A stretch of DNA of 64,000 nucleotides from Ensifer oleiphilus (lineage in GTDB: Bacteria; Pseudomonadota; Alphaproteobacteria; Rhizobiales; Rhizobiaceae), in the NCBI RefSeq assembly GCF_013371465.1, contig NZ_JABWDU010000012.1:78129-142128 (forward strand). Reading direction: 5' to 3'. The notes under the pieces were generated by a model that searched no databases, was not told the DNA's origin, and saw only the letters and a list, made by a program, of their open reading frames with translations. The position numbers and the translations under genes were made by a program. This document shows positions 1 to 8,754 of the stretch, one piece after another (the stretch's first letter is position 1; each line of letters opens with the position of its first letter).

Positions 1-645
1 GCCCTGATCCCGAATGGACGCGTCACGGTAACGGACCTTTCCGAGCGCATGCTCCACGTGGCTGCCGAGAATGCCCGACATCGCGGTCTCAGCAATTTCA
101 CGACCGAGATATGCGACGCCAGCGCCCTGCCGTTTGCTGACAATTCCTTCGACGCCGTATTGTGCCGGTTCGGGTTCATGTTCTTCCCGGATGTCGGGGC
201 GGCGGCGGGCCAATTCGCCCGCGTGGCGAAACCCGGTGCGCGCATTTGTACGGCCGTCTGGAGTGGGCCTGAAAAGAACCCTTGGGCGACGACAATCATG
301 GCAACGATCGCGCGGCACGTGACATTGCCGACGCCGATGCCCGGAGCACCCGGACTTTTTCGTTGTGCCGCCGGAGGCATGATGGCGGCGGCCTTCACTG
401 ATGCCGGTTTGCAGGATGTCGACGAACAGGAGATCTCGACGACGATGGTGCACGAGACGCCGGAACGGTACTGGACCTTCATGACCGAAATTGCAGCGCC
501 CGTGGTCGCCGGACTGGCTCAAGCAGACGACGTGACGCGTGAGACGATCAAAAATGAGGTTGTTGAATTGGCCAGTCAGTCCATGCGCGCAGGCAAGGTC
601 GAGTTACGTGCTACCGCAACGATTGTCACAGGAACACGGCAGTAA
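1..645 (+). CDS. SAM-dependent methyltransferase, 5' end outside window
   Basis: The reading frame is open from the first base, so the N-terminus and the SAM-binding glycine loop lie upstream of the window. What remains starts at the second beta strand of a class I methyltransferase fold (VTVTDLSERML, the acidic residue that holds the SAM ribose). It continues through the DASALPFADNSFDAVLCRFG region typical of UbiE/Methyltransf_11 proteins, with a following F/P-rich strand. The C-terminal half is not diagnostic, so the substrate is unknown. The next gene starts 50 bp downstream on the same strand and could be cotranscribed. The family call is safe. Any narrower function would be a guess. Confidence 0.85.
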   Translation, partial: ALIPNGRVTVTDLSERMLHVAAENARHRGLSNFTTEICDASALPFADNSFDAVLCRFGFMFFPDVGAAAGQFARVAKPGARICTAVWSGPEKNPWATTIMATIARHVTLPTPMPGAPGLFRCAAGGMMAAAFTDAGLQDVDEQEISTTMVHETPERYWTFMTEIAAPVVAGLAQADDVTRETIKNEVVELASQSMRAGKVELRATATIVTGTRQ

Positions 646-695
646 GGCGCGCCGCTCAATTCCTGAAATGAAGAACCGCAGCGTGGGAGGACCGA

Positions 696-2183
696 ATGGG
701 TGCATCTCCGAAAGAACACGAGCGCTTCGACGAAGACACGCTTGATCCACAAGATTGGAGTGAACTGCGGGCGTTATCACATCGGATCGTCGATGACGCC
801 ATCGCTTATGTCAGCGGCGTTCGCGACCGTCGTGTCTGGCAGGAAATGCCGCAAGAGGTCCGCGCATCGTTTGCCACAGCGCTGCCACTGGCGCCGACGC
901 CGACGGAAGATGTCTACCGCGAGGTGGCCGCGAACATCCTCGGCTATCCCATGGGTAACATTCATCCGCGGTTCTGGTCCTGGTACATGGGATCGAGCAA
1001 TTTTACCGGCGCGCTCGGTGACTTCCTTGCAGCCATCCAGGGCTCTAACCTTGGCGGCGGCAATCATGCGGCCGCGCTCGTGGACCAGCAGGTCGTCGAT
1101 TGGTGCAAGGAGATGTTGGGATTTCCAGCCTCGGCGAGCGGCACGCTGGTCAGTGGCGGATCGGTCGCCAACATCATTGGTCTTGCTGTCGCGCGCAATG
1201 CCAAAGCCGGCGTCGATATCAGGGAGCTTGGTGTCGCAGCAATCGAGCGGCCGTTGCGCTACTACGGTTCCGACCAGATGCATAGCTGTCACCGCAAGGC
1301 GATGGAGACGCTTGGCCTTGGAAACCAGGCACTCCGGCGCATTCCGACCGATGGCGAGCTGCGCATCGATCTGGATGCGCTGCGGCGTGCGATCACCGAG
1401 GATCGCGCGTCCGGGTTCAAGCCGGCCTGTGTGATTGCGACGGCCGGCACGGTCAATACCGGCGCTATCGACGATCTGCAGGCACTCGCTTCAGTCGCGG
1501 CAGAAGAGGACCTCTGGCTGCACGTCGATGGCTGCATCGGCGCTCTGATCGCCATTGCGCCTTTGAACCGCTTTCGCGTTGCCGGGATCGAAAAGGCCAA
1601 TTCAGTGGCGCTCGATCCGCACAAATGGCTGCACGCGCCGTTCGAGGCTGGCTGCGTGCTGGTCCAGGATGCCGGAGCCCATCGCGGGACTTTCGCGGTG
1701 ACGCCGGAATACCTGGTCGCAACCGCGCGCGGTCTGGCGGCAGCGCCTTGGCTCTATGACTATGGCCTGCAGACGACACGCGGCTTCAGGGCCTTGAAAA
1801 TCTGGATGGCGCTGAAGGAGCACGGCATTGCCAAGTTCGGCCGGCTCGTCGACCAGAACATAGCCCAGGGACAGTATCTGAGCGACTTGATCGAGGCGGA
1901 GCCTTCGCTCGAACTGGTGGCACCGACCAACATCAATATCGTCTGCTTCCGTTATCGCGGCGAGCGAACACAGGGCGACGAACTGAAGGCGCTCAATACC
2001 GAGATCATGTTGCGCCTGCAGGACGAGGGGACGGCAGTTCTCTCCGACACGACAGTGCACGGCGAACATTGCCTGCGGGTCGCGATCAACAATCACCGCA
2101 CCAAACGTCGGGACTTGAAGTTGCTCGTCGAAGAGGTCGTCAGACTTGGTCGGGAAATCGTCCGGGCGAATGCGGCGGCCTGA
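696..2183 (+). CDS. PLP-dependent group II amino-acid decarboxylase
   Basis: This 495-residue protein belongs to the aromatic-L-amino-acid/glutamate decarboxylase family, cytoplasmic enzymes that remove CO2 from an amino acid using pyridoxal phosphate. The cofactor lysine is K310 in the SVALDPHKWLH motif. Upstream are HVDGCIG (the Asp that pairs with the pyridine nitrogen, about residue 278), the SGGSVANI phosphate-binding stretch near 153-160 and H199 in the position of the ring-stacking histidine. Length matches the family. The start has a good ribosome site (GGGAGGACC). The substrate (tryptophan, tyrosine, DOPA or another) cannot be read from sequence. Neighbours give no pathway hint beyond the methyltransferase upstream. 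Confidence 0.92.
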   Translation: MGASPKEHERFDEDTLDPQDWSELRALSHRIVDDAIAYVSGVRDRRVWQEMPQEVRASFATALPLAPTPTEDVYREVAANILGYPMGNIHPRFWSWYMGSSNFTGALGDFLAAIQGSNLGGGNHAAALVDQQVVDWCKEMLGFPASASGTLVSGGSVANIIGLAVARNAKAGVDIRELGVAAIERPLRYYGSDQMHSCHRKAMETLGLGNQALRRIPTDGELRIDLDALRRAITEDRASGFKPACVIATAGTVNTGAIDDLQALASVAAEEDLWLHVDGCIGALIAIAPLNRFRVAGIEKANSVALDPHKWLHAPFEAGCVLVQDAGAHRGTFAVTPEYLVATARGLAAAPWLYDYGLQTTRGFRALKIWMALKEHGIAKFGRLVDQNIAQGQYLSDLIEAEPSLELVAPTNINIVCFRYRGERTQGDELKALNTEIMLRLQDEGTAVLSDTTVHGEHCLRVAINNHRTKRRDLKLLVEEVVRLGREIVRANAAA

Positions 2184-2217
2184 TCGGCCTTGCAAAACGC
2201 GACTATGACGCCCGTCA

Positions 2218-3516
2218 TCACGGTGTCAGCAACGGTTCGGCTGGCATGACGACGCGGTTCGAGCTGCCGTCGGCAAGCAGGCGAAGCATCTCCGACACCG
2301 CGGCTTCCCGTTGCGGGTCTCGGCCGGCGGCATAGGCAAGCGGTAGGTCGACAGGAATGTCCGGCGCTATTCCGTTTCCTTCCAGTCGAACATTGTCGTC
2401 GATGACCGCATCCGAGACGGCAATTTCCAGCAGGCTGTCGTCGGGCAGGATGTAGGCACGGCCTGCCAGCAGGGCGCCAGCGGTGCGCTGGCCGACAAGC
2501 GGAATGCCATTGATCCGCAATGCATAGGCAAAAAGCTCAAGGCCACTGCGCGTTCCCTCGTCGATCAATGCAACCACCGGACCGCGCCAGCGAACATTCG
2601 CAAGCGTCGGCTGCCCATGCCGCGGGATCAACCGGAACGATGGCGTGTCGCCGACGAAGAGTTCGGCCGCGTCCGCTGCACCGCCGCCCCAGCGTCCGCG
2701 AAGATCCACAATCACACCGTCGACACCGCTCAGGCGGCCGTCGTAAAGCTCGCGCGCGACAACATCCAGCCCGTCGCGCGTCGACAGTGTCCAGAAGCGG
2801 ACATAGCCGATCTTTCTCCCGCCGTGTTCGATCACGGCGATACTGTTCGCTATCGCCTTCGCCAATGTTGGCAGCGGCGGCAGCCGTTCGACAGCAACTT
2901 TGACAGTTACTGGAGCCCCGTCGGCCTTGCGGCGCAGCCGGATGCCGACCGACTGTCCGACCTTTCCCTCAAAGGAGGCGATCTCCCGATAGGGCAAGTC
3001 ATCAACGGAAAGGATCTCATCGCCCATCAGCACTCCCGCCGTTGCGGCCGGAGAACCATCATAGACATCGCTCACGAACCGTCTGTCGCCTATCGTTTGC
3101 GTGACCAAGCCGATGCCGGGATAAGTGACGTCTCCTTCGGGGGGGAACAGCCGCCGCAGGTCGTTGCGGATTGCGAAGCGAAAGATGTCGCTCAGCTCGA
3201 AATAGGCGATCGTGTCCGGTTTGAAGCGGCCGTTGTGTGAGGCCCGCAGGCTTGCAATTGTTGCGTCGATGGCTGCATCCACGCGAGCGGTCGAGCCGCG
3301 TTGGGGCAGTGTCTGTCCCACGTCTTCGATTTCTTTCTTCGCAGTTTCGTTGAAGCGGTCCAGTCCGGTTTCGTCGTGAAACTCGGAGTTCACCAGCGCG
3401 ATGACGCGGTCGAACACCGGGTCGCCGGATCGTGGCAACTCGGCCGCCGGTGCGCCTGCAGGCATGAGCATCAGCAGCAGCGCAGTTAGCAACACTCTGG
3501 ATAACGCGACATGCAT
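2218..3516 (-). CDS. Exported S41-family (C-terminal-processing-like) protease with PDZ domain
   Basis: This 432-residue protein has a clear N-terminal signal peptide (hydrophobic LLTALLLMLMPAG, AXA cleavage near residue 25). It then has a PDZ-like region (about 130-205, with SPAATAGVLMGDEILSVD) and a peptidase S41 domain (about 225-400). GTRSGLELFA at 321-330 aligns with the nucleophile region of tail-specific proteases, so S324 is the candidate nucleophile. The position where CtpA-type enzymes carry the general-base lysine reads RTAGA instead of RTFGK, so that lysine appears absent. The EGNGIAPDIPVD motif near 379-390 is typical of the family. It is probably periplasmic. Activity may follow the tricorn-like scheme or be lost. 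It is convergent with the decarboxylase, 34 bp apart. Confidence 0.85.
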   Translation of the reverse strand: MHVALSRVLLTALLLMLMPAGAPAAELPRSGDPVFDRVIALVNSEFHDETGLDRFNETAKKEIEDVGQTLPQRGSTARVDAAIDATIASLRASHNGRFKPDTIAYFELSDIFRFAIRNDLRRLFPPEGDVTYPGIGLVTQTIGDRRFVSDVYDGSPAATAGVLMGDEILSVDDLPYREIASFEGKVGQSVGIRLRRKADGAPVTVKVAVERLPPLPTLAKAIANSIAVIEHGGRKIGYVRFWTLSTRDGLDVVARELYDGRLSGVDGVIVDLRGRWGGGAADAAELFVGDTPSFRLIPRHGQPTLANVRWRGPVVALIDEGTRSGLELFAYALRINGIPLVGQRTAGALLAGRAYILPDDSLLEIAVSDAVIDDNVRLEGNGIAPDIPVDLPLAYAAGRDPQREAAVSEMLRLLADGSSNRVVMPAEPLLTP

Positions 3517-3702
3517 CGACGATCTCTCGCTTGATTTGCGCCCATTATGGAGCGAAGCGCGGCGGAGGCGAGGCGTCGCGACGCAAAATTGCGTGATCGC
3601 CCGGTGTCGGCGCGTGACAGGCAGGCCTGGCGGTTCGCCTGCGACAAGCTGCGCTCGGTTGGTCGTTTGAGAATGCTAATGTCGCTGGGCGGGCAAGCAC
3701 GG

Positions 3703-4599
3703 TTAGAAACCTGCTTGCCGAAGTTCGCCCGCGAGAAATTCGGTGAAGAGCTTCACCTTGGGCAGAAGCAGGCGGTTGGTGGGATAGACCGCGAAGATGC
3801 TGCGCCGGGCAAGCTTGTGCTGCGGCAGGATCCGCAGGAGTTTGCCGTTGTCGAGCAGCGGCTTGGCGATAAAGGATGGCAGGACGCCGATGCCGATGCC
3901 GGACTGGATCATCTCGCACAACATCAGGCTGTTGTCGGCAACGAAGCGTGCGGGCAAATCTATGGTCGTGGCGCCGTCAGGACCTTCCAGCACCCAGCTA
4001 CCGGGTTGGTCGGCGAGGCGGTAGGCCAGGCAATGATGGTCCTTCAGATCGCCGACAACTGTTGGTGTGCCGCTAGCCGAAAGGTAGGCGGGTGCCGCGC
4101 AGACGAATTGTTCGACGTCGCCCATCCGCTTGGCGATCAGCGATGAATCCGTGAGTGTTGCGCGCACGCGAATAGAGACGTCGAACCCCTCCGAGACGAC
4201 GTCGAGCAGGTGATCGTCAAGCGTCATGTCAACCTTCAGTTTCGGATGATGCATCATGAAGCGGGCAAGCATCGGCGCCAGAACGGTCAGTCCGAAGGAC
4301 AAGGGTGCATTGATACGAAGCCGGCCATTGATTTCGCCGGCTTCCCCGGACGTCGTGCGCTCGAGGTGGTCGAGTTCGTCGAGTAGCCTGCAACATTCCG
4401 CGAAGTAGCTGCGCCCGTTCTCCGAAAGGCTCATGCGTCGCGTTGTGCGCACAATCAGCACGGTGCCCAGACGCGCCTCAAGCTGCCGGATCTGCTTGCT
4501 GATCGACGCATTTGATTGTCCCAGCTCTTCAGCAGCCTTGCTGAAGCTCTGCAACTCGACGACGCGACGAAAGGAGCGCATGGCGGCCAAGAGATCCAT
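3703..4599 (-). CDS. LysR-family transcriptional regulator
   Basis: This 298-residue protein has the classic LysR layout. An N-terminal winged helix-turn-helix (residues 1-60) carries SFSKAAEELGQSNASISKQIRQLEARLG. A two-lobed effector domain follows from about residue 90. The subfamily with TTRRMSLSENGRSY and a LINAPLSFG-like strand is often seen next to oxidoreductases or hydrolases. It is divergently transcribed from the secreted cyclase at 4715, with 115 bp between the two starts, so it most likely controls that gene and itself. The effector is unknown. Confidence 0.93.
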   Translation of the reverse strand: MDLLAAMRSFRRVVELQSFSKAAEELGQSNASISKQIRQLEARLGTVLIVRTTRRMSLSENGRSYFAECCRLLDELDHLERTTSGEAGEINGRLRINAPLSFGLTVLAPMLARFMMHHPKLKVDMTLDDHLLDVVSEGFDVSIRVRATLTDSSLIAKRMGDVEQFVCAAPAYLSASGTPTVVGDLKDHHCLAYRLADQPGSWVLEGPDGATTIDLPARFVADNSLMLCEMIQSGIGIGVLPSFIAKPLLDNGKLLRILPQHKLARRSIFAVYPTNRLLLPKVKLFTEFLAGELRQAGF

Positions 4600-4714
4600 A
4601 TTTTCTCCAGCGTGAATTATCTTTTCAACATATGACCGATTATTCGCATGAAAGCTACCAATAGGATGAACTCAGCTTCCCGATATCGAGGAAAGCGAGA
4701 AGAAGGAGTTCATC
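4600..4714. promoter_or_regulatory. Divergent LysR/cyclase promoter region
   Basis: This is a 115-bp AT-richer spacer between a LysR gene and its divergent putative target. The placement is the usual one for LysR boxes. The sequence TTTTCAACATATGACCG lies centrally, but I cannot single out a convincing T-N11-A box by eye. The cyclase start has an AAGGAG ribosome site at its edge. Confidence 0.4.
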
Positions 4715-5701
4715 ATGTTCGACACCACCATCATCAACCGCGCTTTGGCTGCCTCCCTCATCGCCGGTCTCCTTGGCAGCTCGGCCATCGCGCAGGAAGT
4801 GGGCAAGAGCCCCTGGGGCCCGAAGGACGAAATCGGGCGCCTCAATCTGATCACACCTCAATCCCGCGCCGCGATTCTGGGGCGGATCGACGGCGGCAGG
4901 TCGTACGATCTCGCGGTCGAGTATTTCATCGGCATGCCAAGCTGGGAGGCGGCGGGCGACCCGCCATACCAGATGTGGATGACCCACACGCCGCATGGCA
5001 CCGCGGTTTCCGATCCGATGAAAGTCGGCAAGGAAATGAACGATCACGTCAGCTACACCGGCTCGGCCGTGTCGATGTATGCCCATATGGGAACACATAT
5101 CGATGCGCTGAACCACTTCGGTTTGAACGGCAAGATTTGGAACGGCTACGCTGCAATCGATCACCTGGGCGATCAGGGCTGGACCGTGACAGGCGCCGAA
5201 AAGCTGCCACCGATCATCGCACGTGGCGTCATGATCGATGTCGCGGCAGCCAAGGGCATGCAGATGCTTCCGGACAATTACCGGGTAACACGTAAGGACC
5301 TGCAGGAGGCGCTCGACGCCCAAGGTGCGACACTGCAACAGGGTGATGTGGTTTTGATCCGCACCGGGCGCATGCAGCATTACGAGAACGCATCCGCCTA
5401 CATGAGCAATCCTCCGGGCCTGAGCATCGACGCGGCTAAATTCCTGGTCGAAGTCGGCGGTGCGATGGTTGTGGGCGCCGACAATCTCAGCTTCGAGGCG
5501 TTTCCTGCCGAAACGGAGAACAACTACGTTCCGGTGCACACGTACCTGCTCGCGCAACAGGGCGCGCCGATCATCGAGCTCGTCAACCTGGAAGGACTGT
5601 CGAAAGATCGGGTCTACGAGTTCGCATTTGTCGGCGCTTCGTTGAAGTTCCGCGGAGCCGATGCGGCGCCGATCCGTCCCGTGGCCTTGCCGCTACGATA
5701 G
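4715..5701 (+). CDS. Exported cyclase-family (kynurenine formamidase-like) metal hydrolase
   Basis: This 328-residue protein has a signal peptide (ALAASLIAGLLGSSAIAQ). The body is a cyclase domain (PF04199-type fold) with the metal-binding signature HMGTHIDALNHFG near residues 128-140, matching HxGTHxDxxxH of kynurenine formamidases and isatin hydrolases. Later GDVVLIRTGR and a C-terminal ETENNYVPVHTYLL segment are also family hallmarks. It is predicted to hydrolyse a cyclic amide, ester or lactone in the periplasm; the substrate is unknown. It lies opposite the LysR gene at 4599, its probable regulator. ATG at 4715 follows AAGGAGTTCATC. Confidence 0.88.
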   Translation: MFDTTIINRALAASLIAGLLGSSAIAQEVGKSPWGPKDEIGRLNLITPQSRAAILGRIDGGRSYDLAVEYFIGMPSWEAAGDPPYQMWMTHTPHGTAVSDPMKVGKEMNDHVSYTGSAVSMYAHMGTHIDALNHFGLNGKIWNGYAAIDHLGDQGWTVTGAEKLPPIIARGVMIDVAAAKGMQMLPDNYRVTRKDLQEALDAQGATLQQGDVVLIRTGRMQHYENASAYMSNPPGLSIDAAKFLVEVGGAMVVGADNLSFEAFPAETENNYVPVHTYLLAQQGAPIIELVNLEGLSKDRVYEFAFVGASLKFRGADAAPIRPVALPLR

Positions 5702-5979
5702 GGCCGGATGGCCGCCCACAGGAATAATATATTGAGACGCCGTGCCAACAGCGTGCGGCGCTCTTTCCACTCTTCAAGTCGCACGTCGAAGACCTTGATC
5801 CTTTTGCCTTTCGGCAGGCAGCGCCTGAGTGAGGCGCTCGCCAAATTTGCCACGGTAGAAGGCTGTTACCGCCACCTCTTGCCCATCACCGTCGTCCTCC
5901 AATCCTGCCACGAATGTCCTTTGCGCAACCAAAAGCGGCAGTTCAGGCTTGGCTTTGGGCTGACAGCGGCTGGTGTCAG

Positions 5980-6303
5980 TTACCGGCGCCTTCCGTGAGA
6001 AATCTCTACGATCTTGACGCCAATGGCGGTCTTGGACTCGTCGAAAACGATCTCGCCCCGGCCAATGACCGTGCCGTTGACCTTGAGGTCCACCGGGTCT
6101 CCAAAATTGGTGTCGAGATCGATGTGATCGTCGCGATGCAGCTTGGAAAGCTGCGCCACAGTCAATCGCGTCCGACCGAGGACGGCCTCAATGACGAGGG
6201 GGATGCCCTGGACGGCATACTCGCCGATCGGGGCGCTCTCTTGCGGGATAGGGGCATGCTCGATCTCCGGCAAGCCATTGTACAACGTTTCGTTCATCAT
6301 CAT
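5980..6303 (-). CDS. fliN: FliN-type flagellar motor switch protein (orphan)
   Basis: This 107-residue protein carries a complete SpoA/FliN C-terminal domain. The stretch VLGRTRLTVAQLSKLHRDD followed by a DLKVNGTVIGRGEIVF strand and IGVKIVEI end is the hallmark of FliN and YscQ/HrcQb switch proteins. The N-terminal 30 residues are variable, as usual. FliN normally forms the cytoplasmic C-ring with FliM and FliG and sits in a flagellar operon. Here no other flagellar or type III secretion gene is nearby, so it is either a second copy or a relict. Three ATGs in a row at the start make the exact first residue uncertain. Confidence 0.85.
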   Translation of the reverse strand: MMMNETLYNGLPEIEHAPIPQESAPIGEYAVQGIPLVIEAVLGRTRLTVAQLSKLHRDDHIDLDTNFGDPVDLKVNGTVIGRGEIVFDESKTAIGVKIVEISHGRRR

Positions 6304-6458
6304 GCACCACCCAAAAACACTGGTTTACAAGTCATTAACGAAAGGGTTGCGCCAGTTCGCCATGACAGGCAATGGCGCCGGGGAGGGCAGGACCCGTGCG
6401 TCTTATGCGAGCGTTAACGTTCCATTAACATCCACAGAGCCCGCACCTGAGGCGCCTC

Positions 6459-6815
6459 CTACAGTGTCATTGCGGACCAACTTCCTTCCTGTTTTTCGAA
6501 CCCGATCGCTCGACTGCCATCCGGCAGCTTGTCACCGAGTCGCACGACATAGACATAACCGCCATAGACCATCAGCCCGCGATCACCGTCGCTAAATACA
6601 ATCTCGAACTTCGGGGGCGCTGCGGCAACCGTGCCTTTTGAAGGGGCGGCCTCAGACGGGAATTCCACAGCGGGTTCGCTCCAGGGCAAGCCTGGGGGAG
6701 GTGCCAGGTAGAGTATCGCTGCCATGGCCGAAACTGCACAAATGGAAAGCGCCGCTATTTGTGGATTGAACCCAACTGACCCTGTTGTATTCGGCTGAAA
6801 CGTCGCGGTGGCCAA
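6459..6815 (-). CDS. Small membrane-anchored protein with periplasmic tail, TTG start
   Basis: This 118-residue protein of unknown function has one hydrophobic segment at about 20-38 (IAALSICAVSAMAAILYLA). A proline-rich linker follows, then a C-terminal module ending in YVVRLGDKLPDGSRAIGFEKQEGSW. That last module resembles the short periplasmic ends of pilus/secretion accessory proteins such as PilP or GspC homology regions, but the resemblance is weak. The start codon is TTG at 6815, chosen because it sits behind an excellent AGGAGGAG ribosome site seven bases upstream. No ATG lies between that site and the hydrophobic segment. No functional partner is visible nearby. Confidence 0.6.
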   Translation of the reverse strand: MATATFQPNTTGSVGFNPQIAALSICAVSAMAAILYLAPPPGLPWSEPAVEFPSEAAPSKGTVAAAPPKFEIVFSDGDRGLMVYGGYVYVVRLGDKLPDGSRAIGFEKQEGSWSAMTL

Positions 6816-7182
6816 TATAAACTCCTCCTGTAACTTATGTGGTGACTAACCCGATCTGGGCACGCGATATCGTTGCGAGGTTGGCGCCTCTCAATTCACG
6901 GCAGGGCAACAGATTGACCTCGGAAATTCGCTTCATCTCGCGAATCGGAGCTTTGGGTGCTTGCTTCGAAACATTCCATTCAGACTTTCGAAGGACAATG
7001 TGATGGTGGCGGTTTCCACATCTTTCGATTGCTCGCTTGATGCGATCACACTCGACGGCTTGGGCCGGCCTTCGCATCTTGCAAGACTTTGGTCCTACAT
7101 CGGATACGACTTCAGTCCGCTTTGACACCAACCTGCTTGTTGCGCACGCTGAGTAGGCGCGTGTTGGACAGGTGTCGCGGAA
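6816..7182. other. No confident gene
   Basis: This 367-bp stretch lies between two weakly supported small genes. A 98-codon open frame on the minus strand (6835-7131) exists, but its composition (many Arg, Cys and His, no recognisable pattern) and lack of a ribosome site argue against coding. Confidence 0.5.
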
Positions 7183-7449
7183 ATGACGGTCAAGAAATCT
7201 CTATGCCGACTTCCTTCTAAGCTGGACAAGCAAGGACCGGCGATTAGAACGCACGCTCTTGAGGCGGTTCTCGAACTTTGCCATGCCTACAACCTGGCGG
7301 TGGTAGATCTTCATAATTTGCAGGTGGAAAAAAACCCGCGAAAAGAGGCGATCGGGAAGTTGGAAGGTCTGTGTCGAGACATTGAAGCGCAGATCATGTC
7401 ATGTGACGAGAGGGTGGTTCCCGACGGCAAAGCGGAAGTTTCGAACTGA
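7183..7449 (+). CDS. Small hypothetical protein
   Basis: This is an 88-residue, mostly helical-looking protein (HALEAVLELCHAYNLAVVDLHNLQV, then KLEGLCRDIEAQIMSC) of unknown function. Amphipathic heptad-like spacing suggests a helical hairpin or small coiled coil. The upstream ribosome site is poor, and there is no operon partner. I keep it because the helical pattern is more protein-like than the neighbouring open frames, but it may be spurious. Confidence 0.4.
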   Translation: MTVKKSLCRLPSKLDKQGPAIRTHALEAVLELCHAYNLAVVDLHNLQVEKNPRKEAIGKLEGLCRDIEAQIMSCDERVVPDGKAEVSN

Positions 7450-7637
7450 TATCCTGCCACAATTCGTATGCCGGTGCTCCGGCACATTCACTTCAGCGAT
7501 CCGGCGCTGTCATGTGAGTTTGTCGATCCTGTTGTTTCGATCGGGCTTCAACAATAGACGGCCGGTTTCGATTGGGAGTATGCCCAATCACGACAACCTG
7601 TATAAGCCCGGTTGAAAGTCTGATCTGAGGAAGTGCC

Positions 7638-8108
7638 ATGCATACGCGTCGGAAGTTTCTTGCCGCATTCTGCTCGACGGCCGTTTGTCTGTCTGCTGTT
7701 GCCTTTCCTTATACGCTCGACCCTGGAGGTCAACGCCTTCAGCTTGTTCCACAGGAGGCCTTCGCCAAGAGCGGGGACAACAACGGCAACGGCGGTGGCA
7801 ACGGCAACAGTGGTGGCAACGGCAACGGCGGCGGAAATGGTGGAGGCAATAGCGGAGGAAATGGAGGGGGCAAATCCGGAAATGAAAAATCGAGCGGCGG
7901 CAATGCTCGCGGCAGTTCGACGGGCGCCGGGGATGGGGGGGCAGCTCTCGGCCGCGATACCACCAGGATTGGCGTGCGTCATGCCGATGGCATGAGCGAG
8001 GAGATCCGTGACGGCCGCTACATCATGAAAGATGCACGTGGGCGCATGATCATCAACCGGAGGGCGACACTGGCCGACATGAAGCGAATTAAGTCCCTCA
8101 CTCAGTGA
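7638..8108 (+). CDS. Exported Gly/Asn-rich protein next to two-component system
   Basis: This 156-residue protein has a signal peptide ([20 protein letters not shown]) and then a short segment ending EAFAKSG. A low-complexity Gly/Asn/Ser tract (about residues 48-100) leads to a conserved-looking C-terminus ([40 protein letters not shown]). Function is unknown. It is convergent with the response regulator and overlaps it by 11 bp at the 3' ends. A similar exported Gly/Asn-rich protein lies on the other side of the kinase at 10420, which suggests that both are outputs or inputs of the system. The start follows CTGAGGAAG. Confidence 0.75.
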   Translation: MHTRRKFLAAFCSTAVCLSAVAFPYTLDPGGQRLQLVPQEAFAKSGDNNGNGGGNGNSGGNGNGGGNGGGNSGGNGGGKSGNEKSSGGNARGSSTGAGDGGAALGRDTTRIGVRHADGMSEEIRDGRYIMKDARGRMIINRRATLADMKRIKSLTQ

Positions 8109-8109
8109 G
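8097..8109. terminator. Palindrome spanning both convergent stop codons
   Basis: CTCACT-C-AGTGAG is a perfect inverted repeat around a single central base and is embedded in CCC...GGG flanks. It covers the overlapping ends of the Gly-rich gene (+) and the response regulator (-). A short hairpin here could act as a weak bidirectional terminator, although no T tract follows. Confidence 0.35.
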
Positions 8110-8754
8110 AGGGCGCCAATCGGCAGCGTCGCGCAGTAGCATGGCGGCCTCAGTCCGGTTCGTTACACCAAGTTTGGCCATGATCTGCGTCATATGGTGC
8201 TTTACGGTTTTCTCCTGAAGGTCGAGCTTCCGAGCGACGTGCTTGTTGCTCATGCCCGCGGCTACCAGCTGCAGCACTTCGTGTTCACGCGCGGTAAGGC
8301 TGGCGACCAGGGTCGTTAGGCTTGTTGTCCCTCGTGCGCGGTTGGATAGGAGTTTGGCTGAGAGCGCGGGAGTGACATAGCTTTCGTCCGCGGCAACGCT
8401 GCGAATGATTTCTGCCAGCGCTCGACCGCCTACACCCTTCAGGACATATCCGAGCGCGCCTCGGTCAAGGGCCGCGGTGACATCTTCGCTGGTTTCGGAA
8501 ACGGTCAGCATGATAATCTTTTGCGATGGCGACAACTCGAGGATTGGCAGGATCGCGTTCAAACCGCCCCCAGGCATCGAGATGTCCAGAAGCAAGACGT
8601 CGGGACGCAGGTTTTCGGCAATGAGCAAGGCTTCGTCCCTAGAACTCCCCTCGGCAACGATCTCGAAGCCGCCGATCTCCAGCAGACTTCTCGTTACGCC
8701 TTCTCGAAACAAGGGATGGTCGTCGACGACGGCCACGCGTATCACTGTCGTCAT
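8098..8754 (-). CDS. NarL/FixJ-type response regulator
   Basis: This 218-residue protein has a receiver domain (residues 5-125). It shows acidic DDHPLF near the N-terminus, phospho-acceptor Asp in [12 protein letters not shown] (about residue 57), Thr/Ser in IIMLTVSE and Lys in YVLKGVGG. A LuxR-type helix-turn-helix follows (about 150-212, [25 protein letters not shown]...[15 protein letters not shown]). The start codon overlaps the stop of the upstream histidine kinase by four bases (ATGA), which indicates translational coupling and a cognate pair. Targets are unknown; the flanking Gly-rich exported proteins are the obvious candidates. Confidence 0.95.
   Translation of the reverse strand: MTTVIRVAVVDDHPLFREGVTRSLLEIGGFEIVAEGSSRDEALLIAENLRPDVLLLDISMPGGGLNAILPILELSPSQKIIMLTVSETSEDVTAALDRGALGYVLKGVGGRALAEIIRSVAADESYVTPALSAKLLSNRARGTTSLTTLVASLTAREHEVLQLVAAGMSNKHVARKLDLQEKTVKHHMTQIMAKLGVTNRTEAAMLLRDAADWRPLTE

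Noticed and set aside
6835..7131. 98-codon minus-strand frame
   Set aside because: Composition is not protein-like and there is no start signal.
7780..7920. Repetitive GGCAACGGC-type tract resembling a tandem repeat or CRISPR
   Set aside because: It is the coding sequence for the Gly/Asn-rich tract; units are irregular and no spacer pattern exists.
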